64,000 nt of DNA from Bacillus sp. MM2020_4 (GTDB lineage: Bacteria; Bacillota; Bacilli; Bacillales; Cytobacillaceae). The DNA lies in assembly GCF_011250555.1 (NCBI RefSeq), contig NZ_JAANMZ010000016.1, positions 24,280-88,279 of the forward strand. Reading direction: 5' to 3'. Within the stretch, counting starts at the first letter, position 1; each line of letters opens with the position of its first letter. The translations under genes and the position numbers were made by a program. Under the pieces are notes generated by a model. The model made no database searches and was not told where the DNA came from. It worked only from the letters and a program-made list of their open reading frames with translations. Positions 29,698 to 39,358 of this stretch are shown here, one piece after another.

Positions 29698-31275
29698 TTA
29701 TTGCATCATTGCTTCTATCAGCACAATTTCACTTTTCGCCTTCATTGCTTCTACCACCATTCCTTCAAACTCCGCCACGTTCGTTGCTCTCATTCCCCTT
29801 GCTCCAAAGCTTTCTGCTAAATGGACAAAATCCGGGTTAGTAAAGGTGACGCCATAACTATCGCCAAACTTTTTCTCCATCGTATCTACCTCTAGTTTCA
29901 GCATCGAATCATTTAATAGGATAATGACGAAGGATATCCCTAGTCTTTTAGCCGTTTCAAGTTCGGCAAAATTCATTAATGCGCCGCCATCGCCCGTAAT
30001 ACAGATAACTGTTTTTTTCGGTGCGGCTAATTTTGCCCCAATCGCCCCAGGGATGGAGATGCCCATGGAGGCAAAACCATTGGAAATAATCAGTTGTTTC
30101 GCATGCTTTGGTTGATAGGTTCTAGCAATCGCTACTTTATGTGAGCCTACATCTGAAACTAAGATGGTCTCATCCGTCTGGACTCTTTCAAGCACATGCA
30201 AGATTTCTTCAATTGTTAAGCCAGAATCCCCACTAGCCTTTTCTATAATAGAATAAGACTCTTCGATCCGATGCTTTAACCTTCCAGAGGGCTGCCAATG
30301 TTTGGGCTGTGTTGGAAGAAGTGGCAGCGTTTCCTTAAGATTCCCCACTAACTCAGCCTGTACTGGGTAATATTCGTCTACATCCGCTGCTGTCGCGGAA
30401 ATATGAATAACCGGAACCTTTTTCCTATTCCATTCTGACGGAAGCTTTTCGATGATGTCAAAACCAATCACAATCAATAAATCCGCTTCTTCAAACCCTC
30501 GAAGGACGTAATCTTTCTCCATAAACCCAAAGGTATAAAAATTTTGCGGATGATCTTTTGGTAGAATCCCTTTCGCCATGAAGCTGGTTGCAACCGGTGA
30601 ACCAAGCTGCTCCATAAATGCCAGAACTTCGATGACGGCATTTTGGCGGATGACCTCATTCCCAATCATGATAAATGGTTTTTGACTTTGATTCATCACT
30701 TGTGCTGCGGAATGGAGTGATTCAGCCGCTGGTACATTTTTTGGTAACTCGGTAATAGGTAAGGGTTTGGTTGTCACGTTTTCCATAGCGATATTTTCCG
30801 GTAATTCGATAACGACAGCTCCCGGTTTCTCTTCCAATGCCTTTCGAAAAGATTTTCTGATGATTTCCGGAATCGTGTTTGCTGCTTTTATTTGTATGGA
30901 CCATTTTGTGACTGGTTTGTAAAGCTCTTGAATATCAATATACTGGTGAGAATCTTTATGTTGATCCTTCAGCGCTTTTTGACCTGTCAGGGCGATGACC
31001 GGTGAATGATCCAAATTTGCACTTGCAATACCTGTTACTAAATTTGTCGCCCCAGGACCAAGGGTTGCCAAACAAACTCCTGGTTTCCCCGATATTCTTC
31101 CATACACATCTGCGATGAATGCCGCCCCCTGCTCATGGCGAACAGGTATGTAGGTAATTTTTTCTGAAGCGGATAAAGAATCCCCTAGATCAATGACTTC
31201 CTTCCCAATAATGCCAAAAACATATTCGACACCTTCATTTTCTAAACAAGTTACCACTAGATCAGATGCTTTCAT
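29698..31275 (-). CDS. acetolactate synthase-like thiamine-diphosphate enzyme
   Basis: 525 aa from the ATG at 31275 (GTGGAGGCAGAA upstream). Three-domain ThDP fold: N-terminal VFGIIGKEV and RHEQGAAFIADVYGR with the catalytic Glu, a central FAD/nucleotide-like domain, and the C-terminal ThDP motif GDGGALMNFAELETA...NDS (residues about 425-455). It resembles catabolic AlsS-type or IlvB-type enzymes, but no regulatory subunit gene lies nearby. 2-acetolactate formation is the likeliest reaction; another 2-oxo-acid substrate is possible. Confidence 0.82.
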   Translation of the reverse strand: MKASDLVVTCLENEGVEYVFGIIGKEVIDLGDSLSASEKITYIPVRHEQGAAFIADVYGRISGKPGVCLATLGPGATNLVTGIASANLDHSPVIALTGQKALKDQHKDSHQYIDIQELYKPVTKWSIQIKAANTIPEIIRKSFRKALEEKPGAVVIELPENIAMENVTTKPLPITELPKNVPAAESLHSAAQVMNQSQKPFIMIGNEVIRQNAVIEVLAFMEQLGSPVATSFMAKGILPKDHPQNFYTFGFMEKDYVLRGFEEADLLIVIGFDIIEKLPSEWNRKKVPVIHISATAADVDEYYPVQAELVGNLKETLPLLPTQPKHWQPSGRLKHRIEESYSIIEKASGDSGLTIEEILHVLERVQTDETILVSDVGSHKVAIARTYQPKHAKQLIISNGFASMGISIPGAIGAKLAAPKKTVICITGDGGALMNFAELETAKRLGISFVIILLNDSMLKLEVDTMEKKFGDSYGVTFTNPDFVHLAESFGARGMRATNVAEFEGMVVEAMKAKSEIVLIEAMMQ

Positions 31276-31345
31276 TTCTGCCTCCACATTACTATATTTA
31301 CCTACCTCTATTCTTTGCCAAATTTTTATATTCATGAAAGGACTA

Positions 31346-31385
31346 AAAAAAAAGAAGAGACTATCCACGAATAGTCTCTTCTTCC
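31346..31385 (-). terminator. terminator of bdbD-bdbC
   Basis: Perfect AAGAAGAGACTAT / ATAGTCTCTTCTT stem (31352-31364, 31371-31383), then nine T residues on the minus strand. The bdbC stop codon is inside the hairpin. Confidence 0.87.
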
Positions 31386-31786
31386 TTTTGACCGCGAGCT
31401 AACACAATCATGCTCACCGTAATTATAATAAAGGCAATCAACGCCAGCATTGGTATTGTTATAAACCCAAGCCAATTAATGTAATCCTTCGAACAAGGAA
31501 CCCCACTTGTACACATTTCAAACTGCTGCAGGTAGGGGATTTTTTGCAATAAAGTATGATACCCGGAAAGTAGTACACCAATAATAGACAATGGCAGTAC
31601 ATATTGATAAATTCTATTATCATTTCGGTAAACAGCTATACCTAAAATGATGGCCAATGGGTACATAAAAATTCGTTGATACCAACAAAGGGTACATGGG
31701 ATAAAAAGCATCACTTCACTAAAATATAAACTTCCGAGTGTGGCGATGATCGCTGCAACCCAGGAGATAAGTAGAGATTTATTCAT
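31361..31786 (-). CDS. bdbC: disulfide oxidoreductase BdbC (DsbB-like)
   Basis: Membrane thiol oxidoreductase that reoxidises the extracellular BdbD partner. 141 aa with four hydrophobic segments. One redox pair is in CTLCWYQR after the first segment, the second pair is the two Cys of MCTSGVPCSKDY. I start at the ATG at 31786, nine bases after AAAGG, directly behind the bdbD stop; a GTG at 31795 is possible. Confidence 0.9.
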   Translation of the reverse strand: MNKSLLISWVAAIIATLGSLYFSEVMLFIPCTLCWYQRIFMYPLAIILGIAVYRNDNRIYQYVLPLSIIGVLLSGYHTLLQKIPYLQQFEMCTSGVPCSKDYINWLGFITIPMLALIAFIIITVSMIVLARGQKEEETIRG

Positions 31787-31787
31787 T

Positions 31788-32495
31788 CTATTCACCCTTT
31801 GCTGCTTTATCTACCATATCTTTCAAATCGTCCATGGTTTGTCCATCAAAATATTGGCCATTCACATAGATGGCTGGTGTCCCGGTTGCGCCTAGTTTTT
31901 TAGCTAAATCCATATCCTTGTTAAAAGATTCTTTTGATTTATCAGCGTTAAAGTGCTTTACTACCTTGTTTACATCATCCTCATCCGCCACTTCTTTTAA
32001 CGTATCGGTTAAAAACTTTTCAGTAAAAAGGTCAATTTTTTCATATTTAGTGTCTTCCGGCTGCTTTTTATATATTAAATCATGAAATTCCCAAAATGGT
32101 TCATTTCCTAGCACCTGATAAACAGATTCCGCAAATTTAGCTGTTCTTGTGGAGTCAGTATTAATGAATGCATAATTCATAAAATAGAGCTTCGCCTTTC
32201 CTGTATCGACTAACTCCTTTTCGATTAGGGGGACCACATTTTCATTGAAGTTTTTACAGTTTGGACATTTATAATCGCCAAACTCAATAATCGAGACCGG
32301 TGCGGATTTGTCACCATGGAATGGCTGATTACTATAATCAATGTTTTTGTTAGAGTTTGCTTTTTCATCTGACTTTGAATGGTTGCCGATGAAAATAAAT
32401 CCTAGTACGAAAGCTGCAATAATCCCAATCATCCAGAAAGCAAACTTGGATGAGGATTTCGGCTGGCTTTTAGTATTTTTTTTATTCTTTACCAT
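31788..32495 (-). CDS. bdbD: thiol-disulfide oxidoreductase BdbD (DsbA-like)
   Basis: 235 aa from the ATG at 32495, behind AAAGGAGCTTGATT. A basic N-terminus and a transmembrane segment (about 17-38) anchor it outside the cell. A thioredoxin fold follows with FGDYKCPNCKNF (active site CPNC) and the cis-Pro loop LGATGTPAIYVNGQ. Together with BdbC it forms disulfides in exported proteins, which could matter for the Cys-containing peptides made downstream, although that link is only speculative. Confidence 0.92.
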   Translation of the reverse strand: MVKNKKNTKSQPKSSSKFAFWMIGIIAAFVLGFIFIGNHSKSDEKANSNKNIDYSNQPFHGDKSAPVSIIEFGDYKCPNCKNFNENVVPLIEKELVDTGKAKLYFMNYAFINTDSTRTAKFAESVYQVLGNEPFWEFHDLIYKKQPEDTKYEKIDLFTEKFLTDTLKEVADEDDVNKVVKHFNADKSKESFNKDMDLAKKLGATGTPAIYVNGQYFDGQTMDDLKDMVDKAAKGE

Positions 32496-32693
32496 AATCA
32501 AGCTCCTTTTGTTGACGTAAATAATAGCTGGACGAAGGTTTTATCCCAGATAATTTAACTATTACTTATCCCCCATAATAATGCAAATAAAAGACCTTTT
32601 CATCATGTAAAAATTCATATGAGTAGCATTTCAATGATAGTACGATATTATTAGTATAGGTATTATTTTAATCCATGCAAGGAGGCTCGGAAA

Positions 32694-33755
32694 ATGACAA
32701 AGAAGAACAATAAGTACAGTGGTTATATTGGAACCTATACAAAAGGAGACAGTAAAGGGATCTATTCTTTTACACTTGATACAGAAGCGGCGAAAATACT
32801 GGATGTAAAGCTGGCGGCCGAATTAGAAAATCCTACATACGTAAATATCAGCAAGGATAATCGTTTTCTTTATGCTGTAAAAAAAGAAGGAGAAAATGGG
32901 GGAGTAGCTGCTTTTGCCATTCAGAAGTCAGGCGAGTTGACACCAATCAATTCCCAACTGGCAGGAGGTTCATCTCCTTGTCATGTAAGTGTAGACAGTC
33001 AATCAAACGTTTTATTCAGTGGAAATTATCATAAAGGCGAGGTCGCATCTTATTTACTTGATGCTGAAACTGGATCCATTTCACCTGCTGTTTCTGTGAT
33101 TCAACATGAGGGTTCTGGTCCAGATCCACGACAGGAAAAACCGCATACCCATTATGCGGGACTTACACCTGATGAAAACTATCTTGCCGTTGTTGAATTG
33201 GGGATCGATGCCCTTATTACCTACTCCGTTGCGAGTGACGGGACACTTACAAGAGCAAATCTATTGCCTTTAAAAGGCGGCAGTGGACCCAGACATTTAG
33301 CTTTTCATCCTAATGGTAAATATGCCTACATTATGACTGAATTCAGTTCAGAAGTTGTTGTGTTAAGCTACTATCCGGAAGATGGCCATTTTACCGAGAA
33401 ACAATATATTTCCACATTGCCGGAAGATTTTACGGAAAATAATCAAGGCAGTGCGATTCATATTTCTTCTGATGGTCGCTTTGTTTATGCAGGTAATCGC
33501 GGTCATAATAGCATCGCTGTTTTCCGTGTCGATGCATTTTCAGGGGAGCTTAGCTTTGTGGAACATGTTTCGACCGAAGGGGATTGGCCGCGGGATTTTG
33601 CATTAGATCCTTCTGAAAAATTCATCGTGGCTTCGAATCAGGAATCAGGTAATCTTGTGTTATTTTCACGGGATGATGCAACAGGGAGATTGACTCTCTT
33701 GGAGTCGGATGTTTCTGTGCCGTATCCGGTTTGTGTGAAGTTTTTGCATAGTTAA
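32694..33755 (+). CDS. lactonase family beta-propeller protein (6-phosphogluconolactonase-like)
   Basis: 353 aa seven-bladed propeller of the YbhE/Pgl-lactonase family. Repeated blade motifs such as LYAVKKEGENGG, GSSPCHVSVDSQSN, SGPRHLAFHPNGKYAYI and GDWPRDFALDPSEKFIV are seen at about 50-residue spacing. The likely reaction is hydrolysis of 6-phosphogluconolactone in the pentose phosphate pathway; the substrate is not proven by sequence. CAAGGAGGC precedes the ATG; a terminator follows. Confidence 0.87.
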   Translation: MTKKNNKYSGYIGTYTKGDSKGIYSFTLDTEAAKILDVKLAAELENPTYVNISKDNRFLYAVKKEGENGGVAAFAIQKSGELTPINSQLAGGSSPCHVSVDSQSNVLFSGNYHKGEVASYLLDAETGSISPAVSVIQHEGSGPDPRQEKPHTHYAGLTPDENYLAVVELGIDALITYSVASDGTLTRANLLPLKGGSGPRHLAFHPNGKYAYIMTEFSSEVVVLSYYPEDGHFTEKQYISTLPEDFTENNQGSAIHISSDGRFVYAGNRGHNSIAVFRVDAFSGELSFVEHVSTEGDWPRDFALDPSEKFIVASNQESGNLVLFSRDDATGRLTLLESDVSVPYPVCVKFLHS

Positions 33756-33783
33756 AAACAGGGTGGATTCATCCTGTTTTTTT
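33754..33783 (+). terminator. terminator of the lactonase gene
   Basis: AAAACAGG(G)TG / CA(T)CCTGTTTT stem with a GATT loop, then TTT; immediately after the stop. Confidence 0.72.
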
Positions 33784-33853
33784 GTTGGCCTTTTTAGCGT
33801 AGAAAAGAACCATTCATGACAATACTATGTAAATAGGGAATACATAGAAGGAT

Positions 33854-34567
33854 GTGTCTTTATTGGAATTTCTCCATGGTCAACATTCACTTTCGGCTAT
33901 TGAGTGGATTTTAAGGGCAGCAATCTCTTTCTTCATTTTGCTCATTACAGCCAAGATAATGGGTTCCCGTGCCATCTCCCAATTAAGGCTGATCGACTTT
34001 GTCATCGCCCTTATGCTCGGAAATATCATTGCCCATCCTTTGTCAGACCAAACCATTGGTATGAAAGGTTCTATTATTTCAACTTTTGTCATTGCGATTT
34101 TGTATATTGGTGGTGTTTTCTTAAGCCTTAAATGGACTGCCTTTAGAAAACTAACGGATTCAGAACCTTTTCCCGTTATAAAAAATGGAGAAATCATTTA
34201 TCCAGGCCTCAAAAAAGCTAGAATATCAATTGATTTTTTATTAGCGGAGTTACGGAAGGAAAAAATTGCGGATGTAAAAAAAGTAGCGTTGGCATTATGG
34301 GAAGCTGATGGGAAAATCTCTATTTTTTTAGACCCTCAGTATGAGGCAATCACACCGGCAACCTATCAAATGAAAACAGAGCCTTTCGATCTTCCTAAGA
34401 CAATCATAAAAGAGGGAAAGATAAATACTCAGGTGTTGAAGGAGGTTAACAAGGAGGAAGAGTGGCTAATCAACACCATTAGGTCCAATTATAAAACAGA
34501 AATTAGTGAGGTTTTACTTACCACCATTGATAACAAAAACAAGTTAACGGTTTTCCTGTATAAATAA
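33854..34567 (+). CDS. DUF421 (YetF-like) membrane protein
   Basis: 237 aa: three hydrophobic N-terminal segments (about 15-105) followed by the soluble DUF421 domain. Typical phrases are ITAKIMGSRAISQLRLIDFV, LMLGNIIAHPLSD, PFPVIKNGEI and LLAELRKEKIADVKKVALALWEADGKIS (residues about 125-155). Family members in Bacillus occur in spore membranes (SpoVAE-type) or vegetative cells, function unknown. GTG start. Confidence 0.87.
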   Translation: MSLLEFLHGQHSLSAIEWILRAAISFFILLITAKIMGSRAISQLRLIDFVIALMLGNIIAHPLSDQTIGMKGSIISTFVIAILYIGGVFLSLKWTAFRKLTDSEPFPVIKNGEIIYPGLKKARISIDFLLAELRKEKIADVKKVALALWEADGKISIFLDPQYEAITPATYQMKTEPFDLPKTIIKEGKINTQVLKEVNKEEEWLINTIRSNYKTEISEVLLTTIDNKNKLTVFLYK

Positions 34568-34696
34568 TGATTTTAGCAGTGGCCTAGTGGTACTGGACCC
34601 TCTCTTTCTTTTATTCGACAACTTTAATTGACAAACTTTTCATCCCTTCTTTCTTATAATCAAAATAGGATGTACTTGTAAGATAGGAGAACGGAT

Positions 34697-35191
34697 ATGG
34701 TACAGCGTGAAATACAAGAGGCTAAAATAGCTAAAAACAAGAAGCCGCAGAAATATATAATATTTGTAAAAATAATGCTTGTTACCTTATGGGGATTGTT
34801 TTTATTACTGAATACGTGGACGGAAAGCATAGAAAAACTAATGTATTTACACACGTTCGGATTTAATTGGGTCCCAAATCCGGACTATTTGTCATTCTTT
34901 TATTTCAATGATTTCACCCTTTTTCATCCTGAATTTATCAAGGTGAAGTTTGGACATTTTATTGGGTTTGCTATCCTGGACTTTTTACTATTCAACCTTT
35001 TTAAAAGCCACAAGATTTCTATTATATTAGCCATTTTGTTTGCCATTTTTACAGAATTCCTGCAATTGTTTTTTGGGAGAGACGGACGGCTTTATGATCT
35101 CTTGATTGATTCTTTGGGAATTATAACAGTATTTTTAATTTTTACAAACACTAACTTTAAAGTAAATAGAAAAAATAATGATTGGCATTGA
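34697..35191 (+). CDS. VanZ-like membrane protein
   Basis: 164 aa with four hydrophobic segments. KFGHFIGFAILDFLLF and IFTEFLQLFFGRDGRLYDLLIDSLG (residues about 122-146) carry the VanZ family signature (H...F...E..Q...R..s..D...N/S..G). Family role unclear (linked to teicoplanin resistance and envelope stress). AGGAGAACGG precedes the ATG. It converges on the RiPP locus. Confidence 0.85.
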   Translation: MVQREIQEAKIAKNKKPQKYIIFVKIMLVTLWGLFLLLNTWTESIEKLMYLHTFGFNWVPNPDYLSFFYFNDFTLFHPEFIKVKFGHFIGFAILDFLLFNLFKSHKISIILAILFAIFTEFLQLFFGRDGRLYDLLIDSLGIITVFLIFTNTNFKVNRKNNDWH

Positions 35192-35264
35192 AAAATATTA
35201 AATTAAAGTTCAAGATCCAAACCGGTAGAACTTTTCCACATAACAATAGAAATTGTAGCATACT

Positions 35265-35297
35265 TCAAAAAAACACTCACATTAATATGAGTGTTTT
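35265..35297. terminator. terminator ending the lasso operon (and VanZ)
   Basis: Perfect 10-bp stem AAAACACTCA / TGAGTGTTTT with an 8-base loop. The minus strand continues TTTTTTT. It closes the leftward RiPP operon at the ABC transporter stop. Confidence 0.82.
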
Positions 35298-37093
35298 CAA
35301 AGTGTAGCTTCCATTTGGTTTCTTAGTAACTTATTGAACATACTTTTCTTTTCCTTTGCGAGCTGAAGAAATTCCCCGTTTTGAATAATTTCTCCTTGTT
35401 CTAACACGATAACTTGATCAGCATTTCTGATTGTAGATAATCGGTGAGCAATGACAATGATCGTCATTCTACCTTTTAATCTTTCTAATGCTTCTTGTAT
35501 TTTCGCTTCATTTTCGGTATCCAAAGAACTCGTTGCCTCATCCAAAACAAGGATTGATGGGTTTCGAAGGATAGCTCGTGCCAATACCAACCGCTGCCGT
35601 TCACCCCCGGAAAGTCTAATTCCACGGTCGCCAATCATTGTATCAAGACCATAAGGGAGCTTCTTTACAAACTCCGAAGAAGAGGAAAATTCTAATGCCT
35701 CCCAAATTTGTTCCTCACTAGCATTCGGCTCTACAATTAATAGATTTTCTCTTATGCTCTCATTAAATAAATATGGTTCCTGAGGAACATAACTAATCAC
35801 ACGTCTTAAAGATAGAAGATTGGTACTAGAAAGCGGCGTTCCATCCAGCAACACTTCACCTGCCTCCGGTTTATTTAGGCCCATTAATAAATCTATAAGT
35901 GTACTTTTTCCAGCTCCTGACCTCCCTACCACTGCTGTCATTTCATTAGCAGGGATGCACAGATTAATATCTTGCAAGGCATAACTATGCAAGTTTTTGT
36001 TATAACGAAAAAAAACTTCTTGGCATTCAATTGCCTTTCTAATTTGAAGGGGTTTTATATCAAGTGCATCCTCATCACGAAACTCTCTAGCCTGCCTACA
36101 TTCATTTTGCAAAGTGATGACAGCTTTATAGGATGGAATCCTCATGGCTATTTGCTCTAAAGAAGCTTGAATACCAGCCACCCTAGGCCAAAGTCTTGAA
36201 AAAATGAGGACAATCAATATTAATTGGCCCCCCTGAGCATGAAACATATTCATAGCAATTAATAAAAAGATTCCAATTAAAATGGCTGATGCAACCTTGT
36301 AAAACAATTGAGATTTAGTACTTAATCTTGAATATTCAACTTGTTCATTCTGCATGTTTAGCGTTACATTCCGGAACCAAGTCATTCGCGATTCCTCAAG
36401 TGTATTACTCTTAATATCCTTTATCCCATTTATCTGGTCAGTGATCCCAGCAAGATAATTTTTCCCGGATTCATAATTTCTCCCTCCGAGTGCAAATGAT
36501 CTTTTAAGGTATTTACGAGAAAAAAAGATAAGTACCAGTCCACTAATTAATACGAAGATGGTTATATTGGGTGAAAGCACAAAAGCTATTCCAATTTGTA
36601 TCAATGTGAAAATAAGTGAAGCAATAAATTGAAAAAAGGAATTTGTTCCTGCACTAGCAGTTGCTATTTCTGTTGTCATAAAATTAAGAAGATCCGATCT
36701 TCTCCTCTTGATAAAAAAATCCCAATTAGCGTGAAGCAACGCATCATACGTTTCAATTCGCAATTGGCGAAAAAAGCCGTGCTGTATCATCGTATTTTTA
36801 ATGGTTATTTGGCGCTGCAATATGTTTTGACCAATGACAAGGAAAATATAAATCCCTAAAATAATCGGTAACCCAAAATTACTAGGTATGTCTTGAAGAA
36901 AATCAAAAATGCCTAAGAATGGTATACCTTTGGTTTCTATGTTCACAATATTACTCATACTTATCATTGGAATTAAAAATAGAATTCCAATACCCTCTAG
37001 TAAACTCATGACAATCATTCCAAGGAGATTGACGTAAAGTACTTTTCCTGAATATGAGTGTAATTTTTTTACAAAGTAAAAGACTTCCTTCAT
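35297..37093 (-). CDS. ABC transporter (fused permease-ATPase), lasso half-cluster
   Basis: 598 aa from the ATG at 37093, preceded by GGAGGATATCC; the ATG overlaps the stop of the upstream gene (TAATG). Six hydrophobic segments form the N-terminal permease (about 15-310). The ATPase half has Walker A VGRSGAGKSTLIDLLMG, signature LSGGERQR and Walker B ILVLDEATSSLDTE. No peptidase C39 domain. As the last gene of the lasso operon it probably exports the mature peptide and provides self-immunity. Confidence 0.92.
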   Translation of the reverse strand: MKEVFYFVKKLHSYSGKVLYVNLLGMIVMSLLEGIGILFLIPMISMSNIVNIETKGIPFLGIFDFLQDIPSNFGLPIILGIYIFLVIGQNILQRQITIKNTMIQHGFFRQLRIETYDALLHANWDFFIKRRRSDLLNFMTTEIATASAGTNSFFQFIASLIFTLIQIGIAFVLSPNITIFVLISGLVLIFFSRKYLKRSFALGGRNYESGKNYLAGITDQINGIKDIKSNTLEESRMTWFRNVTLNMQNEQVEYSRLSTKSQLFYKVASAILIGIFLLIAMNMFHAQGGQLILIVLIFSRLWPRVAGIQASLEQIAMRIPSYKAVITLQNECRQAREFRDEDALDIKPLQIRKAIECQEVFFRYNKNLHSYALQDINLCIPANEMTAVVGRSGAGKSTLIDLLMGLNKPEAGEVLLDGTPLSSTNLLSLRRVISYVPQEPYLFNESIRENLLIVEPNASEEQIWEALEFSSSSEFVKKLPYGLDTMIGDRGIRLSGGERQRLVLARAILRNPSILVLDEATSSLDTENEAKIQEALERLKGRMTIIVIAHRLSTIRNADQVIVLEQGEIIQNGEFLQLAKEKKSMFNKLLRNQMEATL

Positions 37094-38289
37094 TAGGATA
37101 TCCTCCTGCGCAATTCCTGCTTCCTTATTTTTCGCCAAATACACAAAATGGGACGTAACGGAAAATATAAGAAATGAATACTTTTCGGTAAAGGTAATGT
37201 TTCTGCATCCTGAGGAAAGGGATACAAGGTGCTTAAAAGGAAAGAAAGCTTTTGTCGTAAGGACATTAATGAAAATAAATGGCGTTTGTGATAATCTGCT
37301 ACATTAGTAGGAACAGGTATTGTATGTAAATTGACCATTTCTTCAAAATAAAAGATTGCCTCTTGTGCTAATCGCTTCGGCCGATGTCCTGTAACTAACG
37401 ATTTACTTTCTACTGGCAACTTAGAATTTAATAGCTGGGAAGATAAAAAAAGCGCCTGACCACCTACATGGTAGTACTGATATTTTTTTAATATTTTTTT
37501 TAATTGGCCCCAATCGATTTTTTGTTTTATGATTTTATCGATATCTGTCAACCAACGAAGGCGTGACCATCCATGACGTGCACCATGTGAAACTAGAAAT
37601 AAAAATAAATCCTCTCTGCCCAAATAATAAACATGGGAATTTGTAAATGGACTTCTTCTCCTCCGTTCCCATAATTCTTCAAAGCAGGGTTCCTTCCCTG
37701 GCCCTGGGTTTAAACGCCAATGGATTTCAAGCTTGATTTGCTTCTGTGAGTGAAAATAGGTGACATGATGGTGTCTCCATTTCCAATCACCCAGGATTGT
37801 TTGGATATAATCGTCCTTTACATAACCTTCATGTAACAGAAGTTGATCCACTTTATCCAAATCCTGAATCGGAACCAGGACATCTAAATCCCCGCACGTA
37901 CGAAGAGAAAGATCACCATAAAGATCTGAAGCGAGTACCGGTCCTTTTAAATTAAGGAGTCGTATCATTTTATCTGAAAATAATTGACTAATTTTCTCCA
38001 TTTCTGCGCTTAAATGCAACATATGAAATGTATTTCGTTTATATTGTTGACCAATGGTATCCATAACATTTCCAGGAATCCATTTGACATCTAGCATTTT
38101 TAATTTGGGATAGATTGAAGGATAGATTCGATGATGCATGGCCAGGTCTAGAAACAGATTCCAATCCATATCCGCAAGCTCATCCACATGATCAAGCTGG
38201 ATGCCGTCATTATCTTCCTTTATGATTTTGAGTAAAAGTCTTAACTCCCTAGGTAGACCCGTGATATCAAGACAAAGATTATTATCCAT
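37093..38289 (-). CDS. nucleotidyltransferase-family RiPP protein (copy 1)
   Basis: 398 aa; matches the PF14907-type nucleotidyltransferase-like family found in paeninodin-type lasso clusters. The core reads LKGPVLASDLYGDLSLRTCGDLDVLV, with the acidic pair GDLDVLV expected to hold metal and HHHVTYFHSQKQIKLEIHWRLNPG later. The actual reaction is unknown. TTAGGAGATAGCT precedes the ATG. It is coupled to the ABC gene by a one-base overlap. A divergent paralogue occurs at 41755. Confidence 0.82.
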   Translation of the reverse strand: MDNNLCLDITGLPRELRLLLKIIKEDNDGIQLDHVDELADMDWNLFLDLAMHHRIYPSIYPKLKMLDVKWIPGNVMDTIGQQYKRNTFHMLHLSAEMEKISQLFSDKMIRLLNLKGPVLASDLYGDLSLRTCGDLDVLVPIQDLDKVDQLLLHEGYVKDDYIQTILGDWKWRHHHVTYFHSQKQIKLEIHWRLNPGPGKEPCFEELWERRRRSPFTNSHVYYLGREDLFLFLVSHGARHGWSRLRWLTDIDKIIKQKIDWGQLKKILKKYQYYHVGGQALFLSSQLLNSKLPVESKSLVTGHRPKRLAQEAIFYFEEMVNLHTIPVPTNVADYHKRHLFSLMSLRQKLSFLLSTLYPFPQDAETLPLPKSIHFLYFPLRPILCIWRKIRKQELRRRIS

Positions 38290-38346
38290 AGCTATCTCCT
38301 AAATCGCTTTATTAGCAAAAGTTTTAATCCCTGTTAATTAAATGAT

Positions 38347-39273
38347 CTATTTTCCAACTTCTAATGTATTTAATATCCATGTTGGTAAGTCATTAGCAGT
38401 GAAACGGGAGATAGGACGACGAAGTTGAAATAGATCTATTTTGTTTATAAAGCGGGCCATTGTGTTAAAATGCCATTCCATTAATCCGGAAGGAGCAACC
38501 ATAAAGTTACGGTACGTATGATAAAACAAGGTATGAAGTCGGTCAAGCCCTTGAATCGGAAGGATTTCTATCTCTTCATTTGTTATTTTTACTAATTCAA
38601 AAATACCTGCAAGGGGGATAGGTTCTGCAGTAAAATGGAAAGGGACTGGAACGGCAAATTTCGTTTCTCGACCAAGAAGCGGCCGATATTGATGGTTTTC
38701 CATCCCGAACTGATTTAAACTTTCTTGCCAAAGCTTTTGTTGCGGATAGGATGGTGTCACTAAAGGAATATCATCTTTTGAAAGTGTAACGGCAATCACA
38801 TCATCTGTTAGTAGCTGATATCCATTGTTTATAAACGCAGAAGCGAGGGTTGATTTACCGGCACCCGAATCCCCTACAAACCCATAGGCCTTCCCATTGA
38901 TAACGACTGCACTTCCATGTAACGGAAGGATTTTTCGTTGCAATAAGATTGCTCCCATGCATGTACCAAGTATGTAAAGGCGGGCTTCCTCTTCACTAAA
39001 ACCTGCTAATGGTGAAACGACTATACTTTTTCCTTCAGTTATTGAAAAGATAGCCGTGTCCTGTATCTGAAACATGACTACGTTTTCTCTTACGAAGATT
39101 TGCTTAATTGATGCTCCTGATAAACCCCAATCCGAAGTTAAATTCCCAATCGTTATTTCAACATCGATAAAATCCCTTTGTTCGCCTATCTTTTTTAACT
39201 CAGGTAATGGAATATCACTCGTTACATATAATCCAAAAGCTTTATAAACAACCTTTTCAAGAGTATTTAACAT
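38347..39273 (-). CDS. HPr-kinase-like lasso peptide kinase (copy 1)
   Basis: 308 aa from the ATG at 39273 (GGGGAGGGGCC upstream). LHGSAVVING and the P-loop GDSGAGKS (134-141) followed by LLTDDVIAV match the HprK-related enzymes of paeninodin-type clusters, some of which phosphorylate the C-terminal Ser of the lasso precursor. The precursor just upstream ends in Ser, which fits. It lies 86 bases after that precursor gene. The true HprK tandem residues outside the P-loop are not obvious, as expected for this branch. Confidence 0.85.
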   Translation of the reverse strand: MLNTLEKVVYKAFGLYVTSDIPLPELKKIGEQRDFIDVEITIGNLTSDWGLSGASIKQIFVRENVVMFQIQDTAIFSITEGKSIVVSPLAGFSEEEARLYILGTCMGAILLQRKILPLHGSAVVINGKAYGFVGDSGAGKSTLASAFINNGYQLLTDDVIAVTLSKDDIPLVTPSYPQQKLWQESLNQFGMENHQYRPLLGRETKFAVPVPFHFTAEPIPLAGIFELVKITNEEIEILPIQGLDRLHTLFYHTYRNFMVAPSGLMEWHFNTMARFINKIDLFQLRRPISRFTANDLPTWILNTLEVGK

Positions 39274-39358
39274 GGCCCCTCCCCAATTTTTTTTGCCCCT
39301 CATACCCACATTCCACATAGAATATAGGTATAAGGGCTAAGTATAAAAATAAATTCAA

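Noticed and set aside
34660..34854. Minus-strand frame opposite the VanZ-like gene
   Set aside because: Overlaps a clear VanZ-family gene on the other strand and has no family features.
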